A stretch of 64,000 bases of DNA, taken from assembly GCA_030403585.1 (NCBI GenBank), contig JAUEPE010000001.1:1-64000 (forward strand). Direction: 5' to 3'. The position numbers and the translations under genes were made by a program. The stretch's first letter is position 1. Each line of letters opens with the position of its first letter. Below are positions 28,241-37,160 of this stretch, in pieces. The notes under the pieces are model-generated. The model had not been told where the DNA came from, ran no database searches, and worked only from the letters and a program-made list of their open reading frames with translations. Origin of the DNA: Frankia sp. RB7. GTDB taxonomy: Bacteria > Pseudomonadota > Alphaproteobacteria > Rhizobiales > Xanthobacteraceae.

Positions 28241-29415
28241 CGCGAAGGCCCTGCAAGGATCGCGGCACCCGAGGCGAGACCGCGGTCATAATTGATCATA
28301 CCGAACCCCGAGGCCAAGGCGAGGCTCGCATTCCTGACCTGGGTGGGGCCCGCGGTCCCGAGAACCTGCCGCAATCCCTCGACGAGACCGAGATAGGCGC
28401 CGGCGGCACCGGCCTGCCCCACCGAAAGCTGTCCGCCCGACGTATTGTGCGGAAAATCACCGTCGATGGTGAGGTCGTGCTGGCGCACGAACTCGGCCCC
28501 CTCCCCCTTGTTGCAGAAGCCGAGATCCTCGAACTGCATCATCGTGATGACGGGATAGTCGTCATAGGTCTGCACGACGTCGAGATCATCCGGCTTCACG
28601 CCGGCCATCGCATAGAGCTCGCCGATGTCCATCGCCCAACCGCCCCGCACCTGCATCGGATCGTCGGCAAAGGCATTATGCCGCTCTATCGTCGACAGAA
28701 GCCGCGCAACCGGCAGCCTCAGCGAGGCCGCAGTCTCTTCGCGCATGACGAGGAACGCTTCCGCGCCGGCGCAGGGCATCACGCAATCGAACAGGTGGAT
28801 CGGATCGGAAATCGGCCGGGCCGCGAGATATTGCTCGAGCGTCAGCGGCGACTTCATCAGCGCATGCGGGTTGCGCAACGCATTAGCGCGTTGGGCGACC
28901 GCGATCCTGCCAACGTCCTCGCGCGTAACACCAAAAGTCCGCATGTAGTTGCGCGCAATCAGCGCGAAGCTCGAATTGGCGCCGCCCGCGCCGTAGGGGT
29001 AGACGGCATCCTGGTTGAAGCGCGAGAAGTTCTCGAGCGTAAGCCGGAAGGAATCGACGTGGTTGGTGTCGCCAGCCACGCAGGCCACGATGTCGGCGTC
29101 ATGGGCCTGAACCGCGCGCGCCGCCTTTCGCAGCCCTGCGATGGCGCTGGCGCCACCGAGCGGGATCGTATCCAGCCACCGGACGCACAGACCGAAATGC
29201 TGCGTCAGCCCGACCCCGCTGTCGGTGCCCATGGTGAAGCTGGAGACGCACAGACCATCGATATCGGAGGCCTTGATGCCAGCCTGCGCGACGAGCGCGC
29301 TGAGCGCTCGGCCGATCCACCATTGCGCACTTTCGATGGAGTAGCGCACATAGGGAATCGTGACGGGCGCCGCAATCACGACGCCATCATACGGTGTGCG
29401 TAAGGTATTGGTCAC
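28237..29415 (-). CDS. Thiolase-like protein (SCP-x/Ltp2 type) lacking the classical catalytic residues
   Basis: A 392-aa thiolase fold. The nucleophile region reads IPLGGASAIAGLRKA, without the thiolase Cys, and the histidine motif reads GGQLSVGQAG, with Gln where GHP has His. The third Cys near the C-terminus is also absent (ASGFGMINYD). This pattern is known from non-thiolytic relatives such as the steroid side-chain aldolase Ltp2, which works with a DUF35 partner. The neighbouring DUF35 fusion supports a carbon-carbon cleavage (retro-aldol) or acyl-transfer role on a CoA thioester (inference). The start ATG at 29415 is 25 bp after the Ohr gene. Confidence 0.85.
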   Translation of the reverse strand: MTNTLRTPYDGVVIAAPVTIPYVRYSIESAQWWIGRALSALVAQAGIKASDIDGLCVSSFTMGTDSGVGLTQHFGLCVRWLDTIPLGGASAIAGLRKAARAVQAHDADIVACVAGDTNHVDSFRLTLENFSRFNQDAVYPYGAGGANSSFALIARNYMRTFGVTREDVGRIAVAQRANALRNPHALMKSPLTLEQYLAARPISDPIHLFDCVMPCAGAEAFLVMREETAASLRLPVARLLSTIERHNAFADDPMQVRGGWAMDIGELYAMAGVKPDDLDVVQTYDDYPVITMMQFEDLGFCNKGEGAEFVRQHDLTIDGDFPHNTSGGQLSVGQAGAAGAYLGLVEGLRQVLGTAGPTQVRNASLALASGFGMINYDRGLASGAAILAGPSR

Positions 29416-29440
29416 CGACCGCCCGCCTGGTTCATCCGCC

Positions 29441-29869
29441 TCAAACCACCGTCAGTTTCACGGCAATATTGCCACGGGTTGCGTTCGAATAGGGGCAGCG
29501 CTCGTGCGCGCCGGCGACGACCTCTTCGGCTACCGGTCTCTCGACACCGGGCAGATTGATTTTCAGCTCGACAGCCAGCGCGTATCCGACGGGAACCGGC
29601 CCCATCGCGACCTTCGCAGTCACGGAGGGCTCGGCAGAGGGCACGACCTTCCGCGTCCGCGCGACGAGCTTGACAGCACCGAGAAAGCACGCGGCGTAGC
29701 CGGCCGCAAAGAGCTGCTCGGGATTGGTGCCTTCGCCGCCGGGGCCGCCCATCGATTTCGGCAAGGACAGCGACACCGACAGCAGACCGTCGGCGCTGGC
29801 GGCCTTGCCATCCCGGCCTCCGGTCGCCGTCACTTCGGTCTCGTACAGGATCTTTTCGGGGGTCATCAT
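29441..29869 (-). CDS. ohr: Organic hydroperoxide resistance protein, Ohr/OsmC family
   Basis: A 142-aa thiol peroxidase that reduces organic hydroperoxides. The two redox Cys are in place: Cys61 in YAACF and Cys125 in CPYSNATRGN, the C-terminal signature of Ohr proper rather than OsmC. There is no OhrR next to it; it lies inside a catabolic operon, suggesting that the pathway generates peroxides or that the gene was recruited there. The upstream ATG pair (MMTPEK) leaves a one-codon ambiguity. Confidence 0.9.
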   Translation of the reverse strand: MMTPEKILYETEVTATGGRDGKAASADGLLSVSLSLPKSMGGPGGEGTNPEQLFAAGYAACFLGAVKLVARTRKVVPSAEPSVTAKVAMGPVPVGYALAVELKINLPGVERPVAEEVVAGAHERCPYSNATRGNIAVKLTVV

Positions 29870-29900
29870 GACTTGTTCTCCAAGACTAGCTTATCCAGAG

Positions 29901-30683
29901 CTAACGGTTGTTGCGGGCGAGCAGCGCGCGGAAATCAGCGCGCGCCTGGGGACTAGCCCGCTTGAAGCTCGGCCCGCGGCTTGGTTCGGTGCCATTGAGC
30001 TGCCGGAGCTGCACCCACATCTCGGCACTCTTCAGCGCTACGGCCGCGCAGTTGACCACCGGCGCGTGCCCAACCTTCAGGCCATGCTCCCTCCCGATCA
30101 GGAGGCCTGGCAGCACACCGGCGGGGATCACGACATCGGCGCCGCGCTCGACCAGCGGACGTGCGCAGGCGACAAAATCCTCGATCATGCGGGCTTGCGC
30201 GGCCTGGTCTCCGGCGAACGCGTCGGCGAAATCCTCCGGCTTGCAGCCAAGACCGGTCACGTGGACCACGCGATCACGGAGGCCGTAACGCTCGGCCTGC
30301 TCATAGTGCCAGACCTCGAAGACGGGATCGAGCGTCACAAGGCCGAGCCGCCGACCAAGCTGAGAGGCCGCCAGCAACGTCGCCTCGCCAGTCCCGATCA
30401 CGGGAATGTCGAGCGCCGAGCGCAGCTCGTAGAGTCCGGGATCCTGGAAATGCCCCATGACGAAGGCATCGAACCCGCCCTCCTCCGCCGCGATGCCATT
30501 GTCGATCGCCCGGACGGCGCAGCGCAATTCCGCAAGCCGCCCGAACTCCCGGTCCGGCGGCGTAATGCCCTCGACGTGAACCGTCGTGCCTGATGCAGCG
30601 ATGTTGTTGAGGTATTCCGACAGCCGCGCCATGTAGGGCGCGTTGACGCTCGCATCAACGAAGCTCTGCCAGAAGATGCGCAT
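29901..30683 (-). CDS. Asp/Glu-hydantoin racemase-superfamily protein without the catalytic cysteines
   Basis: About 260 aa with the racemase-superfamily layout: first lobe ending DAFVMGHFQDPGL, second lobe with GADVVIPAGVLPGLL. In racemases both of these places carry Cys (GCFxDPGL and GCAGM). Here they are His78 and a PAG stretch, so a two-Cys racemase mechanism is ruled out. A decarboxylase, isomerase or lyase activity within the superfamily is possible. The ATG at 30683 follows GAGGAGAAGG. It is the first gene of the seven-gene operon, transcribed from the region with MarR boxes 2 and 3. Confidence 0.8.
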   Translation of the reverse strand: MRIFWQSFVDASVNAPYMARLSEYLNNIAASGTTVHVEGITPPDREFGRLAELRCAVRAIDNGIAAEEGGFDAFVMGHFQDPGLYELRSALDIPVIGTGEATLLAASQLGRRLGLVTLDPVFEVWHYEQAERYGLRDRVVHVTGLGCKPEDFADAFAGDQAAQARMIEDFVACARPLVERGADVVIPAGVLPGLLIGREHGLKVGHAPVVNCAAVALKSAEMWVQLRQLNGTEPSRGPSFKRASPQARADFRALLARNNR

Positions 30684-30737
30684 CGTCCTTCTCCTCAAGC
30701 CGTGGTCGGAGGATCGGTCGTCGGCTGCCGATGAATA

Positions 30738-30755
30738 TATTTCAACCATAAACTA
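30738..30755. promoter_or_regulatory. Candidate MarR operator, box 2
   Basis: TATTTCAACCATAAACTA matches box 1 at 14 of 18 positions. It lies 55 bp upstream of the start codon of the leftward seven-gene operon. Confidence 0.45.
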
Positions 30756-30928
30756 ATTCACGCGTCAAATGCGCGCGGCGGCGCGGCGACTGGCGCCGTC
30801 GGGGCTAAGGCAAGAACCGCATTTTCGTCCGGTCGAGCAGCAAAGAAACGCCGCACACTGTCGAAATTGTATGCAACAACATTTTTTTCTGACAGCCCCG
30901 TGACACGTGTTGACGGCGCCACCGACAA

Positions 30929-30946
30929 TACTTTAGGCTTTAAGTA
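30929..30946. promoter_or_regulatory. Candidate MarR operator, box 3
   Basis: TACTTTAGGCTTTAAGTA is an imperfect palindrome (7 of 9 positions). On the minus strand it agrees with box 1 at 15 of 18 positions. It follows a TTGACG and would block the rightward promoter of the LIV operon. Confidence 0.55.
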
Positions 30947-31304
30947 ATTCCTCGCCGGTCAGGGACCGGTGGCCATGACAATGATGTTGCAGGGCACCGA
31001 TTTTGAGAGACTCAATCGTGTGGACAGTCGCCGTGCTCGAACAGCCGGCAATGGCAGCATCGCCGGTCGCGCATCGCGGCCGCACCGACGTCCTTTCGCT
31101 CCAGACAAGGAGCGCCCGCATTCGCCAATGGGCCCGTCGTTCGCGTGGCAAGCAACATCATGGCTGCTGACCGCCCGGCCACACAAACTCTCATCGGTCG
31201 CGCCCGGCATTTGGCGCCGCAGCAATGCTTTCAATCGGTTGGGTCGTCGTTCGCGCGGCAGCTTCAAGGCATTTCCGATCCAACATCAACGAAGGAGAAC
31301 GCAA

Positions 31305-32453
31305 ATGCGCAAGACTCTGAGCCTACTCGCACTTGCCGCCGGTATCTTCGCAGCCCCGGCAGCGCGGGCCGACATCGTCATCGGCTTCGTCACCTCGCTC
31401 AGCGGCAACGGATCGTCGATCGGAATCCCCTATGGGCGCGGCATCAATGCCGCCTATGAATACAAGAAGACCATCAACGGCGAGACCATTCGCCTGATCC
31501 AGCTCGACGACGGCTCCGACCCGTCGGCCGCGACCCGCAACGCGCGCAAGCTCGTGGAAGAGGAGAAGGTCGACCTGCTGATCGGCACCGCGACGGCGCC
31601 GTCGACCATCGCCATGGCGGCGGTGGCGAGCGAACTGAAGGTGCCGATGATCGCCGTCTCGCCGATCGGCAAGCTGCCGGAAACGCCCGAGCAGTGGGTG
31701 GTGTCGGTGCCGCAGCCAGCCTCCCTGCTCGTCAAGATCGTCGCCGACCGCATGAAGCGCGATGGCATGAAGAACATCGGCTATATCGGCTTCTCCGATG
31801 CGTGGGGCGATCTCGTCTATAACGGCGCCAAGGCCGCCGAAGCAGCCGGCGACATCAAGATCCAGAGCAACGAGCGATACGCCCGCACCGACACCTCCGT
31901 CACCGCACAGATCCTGAAGGTGCTTGCCGCGCGGCCGGACGCCGTGCTGGACGGCGGCTCGGGGACGCAAGGCGCGCTGCCTCTCCTCAGCCTCGCCGAC
32001 CGCGGCTTCAAGGGCAACACTTACGGCACGGTGGCGCTGGTCAATCCGGACTTCGTCAATGTCGGCGGCAAGGCAGCCGACGGCATCCAGGTCTCGGCCG
32101 GCCCCGTGATCGTCGCCGAGCAGCTGCCTGATGACCACTTTGCCAAGAAGATCTCGCTGGACTTCCGCAGCGTCTACCAGAAAACCCATAACATTCCGAC
32201 CACCGACGGCTTCTCCGCCTATTCCTTCGACGCCTGGCTGATTTTCGCCAACGCCGCCGAGCGCGCGCTGAAGACCGCGAAGCCCGGAACGGCGGAATTC
32301 CACACCGCGCTGCGGGACGCGATCCTCAGCACCAAGGAGCTGCCGGGCGTACATGCCGTCTATAACTTCAAGCCGGGCTCCGTGACCGGCGTCGACGAGC
32401 GCTCGCTCGTGGTGGTGCGCCTGAGCGGCGGTACCTGGAAGTACGCGCCGTAG
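31305..32453 (+). CDS. LIV-type solute-binding protein, first gene of an ABC importer operon
   Basis: A 382-aa periplasmic binding protein. Signal peptide: MRKTLSLLALAAGIFAAPA, cleavage near ARA-D. The N-lobe opens with IGFVTSLSGNGSSIG. The ATG at 31305 has AAGGAG eight bases upstream; the longer open frame is not coding. It is followed by LivH-, LivM-LivG- and LivF-type genes, giving a complete transporter. It is a clear paralogue of the protein at 24967-26124, which points to a duplication within this locus. By family and context the ligand is probably the same acid that the opposed operon activates to a CoA thioester. Confidence 0.92.
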   Translation: MRKTLSLLALAAGIFAAPAARADIVIGFVTSLSGNGSSIGIPYGRGINAAYEYKKTINGETIRLIQLDDGSDPSAATRNARKLVEEEKVDLLIGTATAPSTIAMAAVASELKVPMIAVSPIGKLPETPEQWVVSVPQPASLLVKIVADRMKRDGMKNIGYIGFSDAWGDLVYNGAKAAEAAGDIKIQSNERYARTDTSVTAQILKVLAARPDAVLDGGSGTQGALPLLSLADRGFKGNTYGTVALVNPDFVNVGGKAADGIQVSAGPVIVAEQLPDDHFAKKISLDFRSVYQKTHNIPTTDGFSAYSFDAWLIFANAAERALKTAKPGTAEFHTALRDAILSTKELPGVHAVYNFKPGSVTGVDERSLVVVRLSGGTWKYAP

Positions 32454-32495
32454 TCGGAAGGCGGCAGGCAGTCAGAACGGGGGAACGGCGTCTCA

Positions 32496-33539
32496 ATGAC
32501 GAGCGACATCGCAGCCATCCTTGGGATCGACGGGATCGCCACCGGCGCAGTCTATGCGCTGGTGGCGATCGGGACCGTCCTCATCTTCACGGTGACACGG
32601 GTCATCTTCATTCCCTTCGGCGACATCGCCGCGTTCACCGCGCTGACGCTGGCAGCCCTCGATGCGAAGCGCTTTCCCGGGACCGGCGCACTCGTCGTCA
32701 TCCTGGCCTGCCTCGCGACCCTGATCGAGATCATCTCGCTGATTCGCGCCGGCGAGATTCGCTTGCTGCCGCGCGCCCTGCTTTTTTATCTCGTACTTCC
32801 GCTCGCCGTGGTCGGCGCCGCCTGGCTGACGATGCGCGCCGAGCCGCCGCTTGCCGTCAGGCTCGTGCTGGCGCTGATGCTGATCACGCCGATCGCCCCG
32901 CTGCTGGACCGGATTGTGTTCCGTCCGATCGCAGACGGATCGGTGCTGTTGCTGCTGACGGTCTCCGTCGCGCTGCATTACGCACTGGTCGGCCTGGGGT
33001 TGCTGTTCTTCGGACCTGAAGGTGTCAGAACCGAACCGCTGACATCGTTCTCGGCCGAGTTCGCCGGCGTGCTGGTCTCGGGCCAGACCATGCTGATCGT
33101 GATTGCAGCCCTCGTCTTCAGCGGCCTGCTCTATCTGTTCTTCGACTTCACGCTGGTCGGAAAATCGCTGCGCGCCACGGCCGTCAACCGGACCGGCTCG
33201 CGGCTGATGGGGATACGCCCGGCGCGCGCCGGCACGATCGCCTATTTGCTGGGATCGCTGATGGCAGGCGTATCCGGAATCCTGATCGCGCCGGTCAACA
33301 CGGTGTTCTACGATTCCGGCTTTCTGATCGGCCTGAAGGCCTTCGTCGGCGCCATCGTCGGCGGCATGACCAGCTATCCCGGTGCTGCGATCGGCGCCGT
33401 CGGCGTCGGTATCCTGGAAAGCTTCGCGTCCTTCGAGAGCAGCGCGCTCAAGGACGTCATCGTTTTCTCGCTGCTGATCCCGATCCTGATCTGGCGATCC
33501 CTCGCCTCGCTTCATTCCGAGGAGGAGATCGAGGAATGA
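32496..33539 (+). CDS. LIV-type ABC permease (LivH-like)
   Basis: A 347-aa inner-membrane permease with about eight to nine helices. The N-terminal GIATGAVYALVAIGTVLIF and the conserved KSLRATAVNRTGSRLMGI coupling loop identify the LivH branch. It is about 50 residues longer than standard LivH because of an extra hydrophobic hairpin around residues 70-130. The last four bases overlap the start of the next gene (ATGA). Confidence 0.92.
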   Translation: MTSDIAAILGIDGIATGAVYALVAIGTVLIFTVTRVIFIPFGDIAAFTALTLAALDAKRFPGTGALVVILACLATLIEIISLIRAGEIRLLPRALLFYLVLPLAVVGAAWLTMRAEPPLAVRLVLALMLITPIAPLLDRIVFRPIADGSVLLLLTVSVALHYALVGLGLLFFGPEGVRTEPLTSFSAEFAGVLVSGQTMLIVIAALVFSGLLYLFFDFTLVGKSLRATAVNRTGSRLMGIRPARAGTIAYLLGSLMAGVSGILIAPVNTVFYDSGFLIGLKAFVGAIVGGMTSYPGAAIGAVGVGILESFASFESSALKDVIVFSLLIPILIWRSLASLHSEEEIEE

Positions 33540-35305
33540 CGCGCCTTCACGTTCAGCTTGCAGCGGTGGCGGCCGTCGTATGCCTTGCGCTCGCGCCCTT
33601 CGTCCTGAGTCCCTTCAGCATCACGCTGATGAACTACATCGGCATCTATTCGCTGGTCGCCATCGGGCTTGCGCTGCTCACCGGCGTCGGCGGCATCGTG
33701 TCGTTCGGACAGGCGGCGTTCGTCGGCATCGCGGCCTATGCAACGGCCTGGGTCTCCGCGCTGAACGGATACTCTCCGTGGCTCGGCCTCGTGTTCGGCG
33801 TGGCGGTGACCTGCTGCGTCGCGGCGATCCTTGGCGTTGTCACCTTGCGGCTCCAGGGCCATTTCCTCTCGCTCTCGACCGTCGCCTGGGGCCTCGCCAT
33901 CGGCTTCCTGTTCGGCAACGTCGAGGGGCTCGGCCGCTTCAACGGCATCTCGTCGATCCCGCCGATCAGCATCGGATCGTTCGCGCTGGTCTCGAGCGCG
34001 CAGATCTATTTCCTGATCTGGGGCATCGTCGCGGCCGTCCTCCTGCTCGGATACAATCTGCTGGACTCCAGGCTCGGGCGCGCCATGCGCGCGCTCCGCG
34101 GCGGCAACACGCTGGTCGAGAGCCTCGGCATCAACGCGTTCCAAATCAAGCTCGTGACCTTCGTGCTCGCGGCTTTCCTCGCCTCGCTCTCGGGGTGGCT
34201 CTACGCCCATATGAGCCGCTTCATCAGCCCGGGCCCGTTCGATGCCGGCATGGGCATCGAATATCTGATGATGTCGATGGTCGGCGGCGCCGGCAGCCTG
34301 CTCGGCGGTGTCGTGGGTGCCGCCGTCGTCACCCTGCTCAAGAACAGCGTGCAGGATTATCTGCCGCTGATCGCCAAGGGCGCCTCCGGTCAGCTCGAGA
34401 TCGTCGCCTTCTCCGCGCTGTTCATTCTGTTCCTGCAATGGGCCCGGCAGGGCATCGTCCCCTTCGTTGCGCGCTATTTGCCGAAGATCAAGCGCGAGCG
34501 GCCGCAGCCTGCGTCGCCGCTACCCCGCCGTCCCCAGCCGACGCCGGGCGAGCTGCTTCTCAAAGTCGACGGCGCCGAGCGCCGGTTCGGCGGCCTCGTC
34601 GCCGTCAACAATGTCAGCTTCGAGGTGCGGTCCGGCGAGATCCTCGCCGTCATCGGCCCGAACGGCGCCGGCAAGAGCACGATGTTCAACTGCCTGACCG
34701 GCGCGCTGCGGGTCAACAAGGGCGAGATCGTCTTTGCGGGGCGCCCCATTACGCATGATGCGCAATCCCGCATCGCCAAGGCCGGCGTCGCCAGAACCTT
34801 CCAGCATGTGAAGCTGCGGCCGCGCATGAACCTTCTGGAAAACGTGATGCTCGGCACCTACGCCCGCACGCGCACCGGCCTGTTCGCCGGCGCCTTCCGC
34901 CTCAACCAGCGTGAAGAGGCCAGCGCGCGGCACGAGGCCTTGATGCAGCTCGAGCGCGTCGGGCTCGGCGAAAAGCCGTTCGAGCTTGCAGGCAATCTGC
35001 CGCTCGGCAATCAGCGCATCCTGGAGATCGCGCGTGCGCTCGCCGCCGACCCCGCACTGCTGGTGCTGGACGAGCCGGCGGCAGGCCTACGCCGCCAGGA
35101 GAAGCTGCGGCTTGCGGAGCTGCTTCGCTCGCTGCGGGCAGACCACCTGACCATCCTGATCGTCGAGCATGACATGGAGTTCGTGATGTCGCTGGTCGAC
35201 CGCATCGTGGTGCTCGACTTCGGCTCAAAACTCTGCGAGGGCGCGCCAGCGGCGATCCGCAGCGACGAACGGGTTCAAGAGGCCTATCTCGGAGGCGTCG
35301 CGTGA
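33536..35305 (+). CDS. Fused LIV permease-ATPase (LivM-LivG fusion)
   Basis: A 589-aa fusion. Residues 1 to about 320 form a LivM-type permease ([18 protein letters not shown], then [20 protein letters not shown] as coupling loop). A Pro/Arg-rich linker follows, and from about 340 a LivG-type ATPase with Walker [11 protein letters not shown], a Q-loop in [10 protein letters not shown], a divergent signature LPLGNQR, Walker [12 protein letters not shown] and the switch His in IVEHDMEFV. Such fusions are known in LIV systems. It fixes one copy of the permease and ATPase in a 1:1 ratio; LivF is separate and overlaps by four bases downstream. Confidence 0.92.
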   Translation: MTRLHVQLAAVAAVVCLALAPFVLSPFSITLMNYIGIYSLVAIGLALLTGVGGIVSFGQAAFVGIAAYATAWVSALNGYSPWLGLVFGVAVTCCVAAILGVVTLRLQGHFLSLSTVAWGLAIGFLFGNVEGLGRFNGISSIPPISIGSFALVSSAQIYFLIWGIVAAVLLLGYNLLDSRLGRAMRALRGGNTLVESLGINAFQIKLVTFVLAAFLASLSGWLYAHMSRFISPGPFDAGMGIEYLMMSMVGGAGSLLGGVVGAAVVTLLKNSVQDYLPLIAKGASGQLEIVAFSALFILFLQWARQGIVPFVARYLPKIKRERPQPASPLPRRPQPTPGELLLKVDGAERRFGGLVAVNNVSFEVRSGEILAVIGPNGAGKSTMFNCLTGALRVNKGEIVFAGRPITHDAQSRIAKAGVARTFQHVKLRPRMNLLENVMLGTYARTRTGLFAGAFRLNQREEASARHEALMQLERVGLGEKPFELAGNLPLGNQRILEIARALAADPALLVLDEPAAGLRRQEKLRLAELLRSLRADHLTILIVEHDMEFVMSLVDRIVVLDFGSKLCEGAPAAIRSDERVQEAYLGGVA

Positions 35306-36015
35306 GCGAGATGTTTTCCATGACGGATGTGACCGTCTGCTACGACAATGTCGAGGCGGTCCGGAACGTCTCGCTGTCGATCGAGGAAGGCCAGATCGTC
35401 ACCGTGATCGGCCCGAACGGTGCCGGCAAGACCACGCTTCTGATGGCCGCCATCGGGCTGCTCGCCTCGCGCGGCCGCATGGTGTTTCAGGGCAACGACA
35501 TCGGAAAAATGTCCGTCGAGGATCGCGTCGAGCGCCGGCTGTGCCTGGTGCCGGAAAAGCGCGAGCTGTTCTCCGACATGTCGGTCGCCGATAATCTTCT
35601 TCTGGGCTCCTACAGCCTGCGCGACCGCTCGGGCGTTCAGACGACGCTGGGCGAGGTCTACGATCGTTTCCCGCGTCTGAAGGAGCGGCAGCGCCAGGCG
35701 GCAGGCACCCTCTCCGGCGGCGAGCGCCAGATGCTGGCGCTGGGGCGCGCGCTGATGGCCAAGCCGAAACTGCTCATGCTGGACGAACCGAGCCTCGGCC
35801 TCGCACCGCTGATCGTGCGCGAGATTTTTCGCACCATCGCATCGCTGCGCGATCTCGGCGTCTCGATCCTGCTGGTCGAGCAGAACGCCCGCGCCGCGCT
35901 GGAGACCGCCGATTACGGCTACGTGCTCGAGACTGGCGAGATCGTGCAGTCCGGCCCCGCCAAGGATCTCATCCACGATCCCAAGCTGATCACGGCCTAT
36001 CTCGGCGGTCACTAG
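35302..36015 (+). CDS. LIV-type ABC ATPase (LivF-like)
   Basis: A 237-aa ATPase. Walker A GPNGAGKTT, signature LSGGERQM, Walker B LLMLDEPSLGL, switch region ILLVEQNARAAL with Gln-Asn as usual for LivF. The start is a GTG at 35302, preceded by GGAGG and overlapping the stop of the fusion gene as GTGA. It is the last gene of the transporter operon; the next feature is a dispersed repeat. Confidence 0.92.
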   Translation: MSEMFSMTDVTVCYDNVEAVRNVSLSIEEGQIVTVIGPNGAGKTTLLMAAIGLLASRGRMVFQGNDIGKMSVEDRVERRLCLVPEKRELFSDMSVADNLLLGSYSLRDRSGVQTTLGEVYDRFPRLKERQRQAAGTLSGGERQMLALGRALMAKPKLLMLDEPSLGLAPLIVREIFRTIASLRDLGVSILLVEQNARAALETADYGYVLETGEIVQSGPAKDLIHDPKLITAYLGGH

Positions 36016-36056
36016 AGCCGGTTCGGATCAGGCCCGGCGAGCCGCACAACAGAAAC

Positions 36057-36172
36057 ATCGAAAACAACCCCATGCACAGTAGCCGGTGACAGCGATATCA
36101 ATCGCTTAGACGCAACATTTGCGGATTTTACGAAATTCGCTTGATCCGTCGGGCAAAACAGTGGCATGATAG
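36057..36172. repeat. Dispersed intergenic repeat, copy 2
   Basis: Starts with the same 26 bases as 263-288, then an extra segment containing gatatcaatcgct, then the shared gcggattttacga and cgtcgggcaaaaca blocks and catcatcg. It lies between the LivF gene and the SDR gene, at the left edge of the rearranged 36-40 kb region. Confidence 0.7.
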
Positions 36173-36273
36173 CATCATCGCCGCTCGTGGGTTGGCCGGG
36201 GGCCTCAACCGCCAATCCAGACATCCAAACTTCCGATGTGAACCGCCAAACGCGAAAGCAAGGTGGAAAGCGC

Positions 36274-37128
36274 ATGAGAGACCTGGCTGGACGGACCGCA
36301 TTCGTGACAGGCGCTGCCTCGGGAATCGGACTGGGGATCGGGACCGCGCTGTCACAGGCGGGGGTGAAGGTCATGCTCTGCGATATCGAGGAAGAGGCGC
36401 TGAAAAATGCGGTCGCGGACCTGAAGACACGGACCAATTTCGATATCGATGCCGTGAAAGCTGACGTCTCGCTCAAAGGCGAGCTTCAGGCGGCGGCGGA
36501 CGCGACCGTCGCGCGGTATGGCAAAATCCACATCCTGGTCAACAATGCGGGCGTGGGCGGCGGCGGCGTCTATCGTGATTGGACGGATGCAGGCTGGAAC
36601 TGGGTGCTCGGCGTCAACCTGATGTCGGTGATTTGGGGCTTCGAGATTTTCGGTCCGCTGATCGAAGCGCACGGCGAAGGCGGCCAGATTGTTTCCACGG
36701 CGTCCGTCTCCGGACTGATTGCGGGACCAAGTCCGGCGTACGATGTGAGCAAATATGGCGTGGTGGCGCTGTCCGAGGGGATGCGTAACGCGCTCGCGCC
36801 GAGGAAGATCGGGGTATCCGTTCTGTGTCCGGGCATCATCCGCACGCAGATCATGAACTCTAGACGCAACGTGCCGCAGCGATTTGCCGGCGCCGTCGGC
36901 AACCCTCCGCCGACGGAAGGACGCCGCGCCGAATTCATCAAGTCCTTGCAGGAACGGATCAACAACGGCATTGATCCGCTCTATGTGGGCGAACTGGTTT
37001 GCGAGGCCATCGAAAACGACTGGCCCTACATTTTCACCGATACCGAGCACGAACAATTCATCGACCAGCGCTTTGCGGCGATCAAGCAGGGTTTTGACCG
37101 CATCCGCGGACGAACGCCGCGACGCTAA
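36274..37128 (+). CDS. Short-chain dehydrogenase/reductase
   Basis: A 284-aa classical SDR, NAD(P)-dependent. TGAASGIG at 12-19, NNAG at 90-93, Ser near 142-144, Tyr156 and Lys160 of YDVSK all intact. The ATG at 36274 follows AAGGTGGA. The C-terminal third, from residue 167 onward, is repeated as a fragment at 40042-40397. A hairpin (caccgcc...ggcggtg, 37143-37177) follows the stop and could end transcription. The substrate is unknown. Confidence 0.9.
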   Translation: MRDLAGRTAFVTGAASGIGLGIGTALSQAGVKVMLCDIEEEALKNAVADLKTRTNFDIDAVKADVSLKGELQAAADATVARYGKIHILVNNAGVGGGGVYRDWTDAGWNWVLGVNLMSVIWGFEIFGPLIEAHGEGGQIVSTASVSGLIAGPSPAYDVSKYGVVALSEGMRNALAPRKIGVSVLCPGIIRTQIMNSRRNVPQRFAGAVGNPPPTEGRRAEFIKSLQERINNGIDPLYVGELVCEAIENDWPYIFTDTEHEQFIDQRFAAIKQGFDRIRGRTPRR

Positions 37129-37160
37129 CTCTCGCATCTGCTCACCGCCGCTTGGGGCCC
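36773..37160 (+). repeat. Direct repeat copy A (3' part of the SDR gene and 32 bp beyond)
   Basis: 388 bp, matching 40042-40429 base for base without gaps; the encoded residues differ at 9 of about 115 positions. Both copies end at the same ggggccc. The two copies flank the CHAT cargo. Confidence 0.85.

Larger units (their letters stand above)
30684..31304. other. Long divergent regulatory region between the catabolic and LIV-transport operons
   Basis: About 620 bp without a convincing gene; the open frame reaching 30969 is only an upstream extension of the binding-protein gene. It contains MarR boxes 2 and 3. The sequence TTGACG at 30910-30915 stands just before box 3 and may be the -35 of the rightward promoter. 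Confidence 0.5.

Noticed and set aside
32493..34438. Two long minus-strand frames (340 and 308 codons) opposite the LIV permease genes
   Set aside because: Products rich in Gln/Asp/Arg/Glu without family resemblance; mirror images of hydrophobic transmembrane codons on the plus strand.
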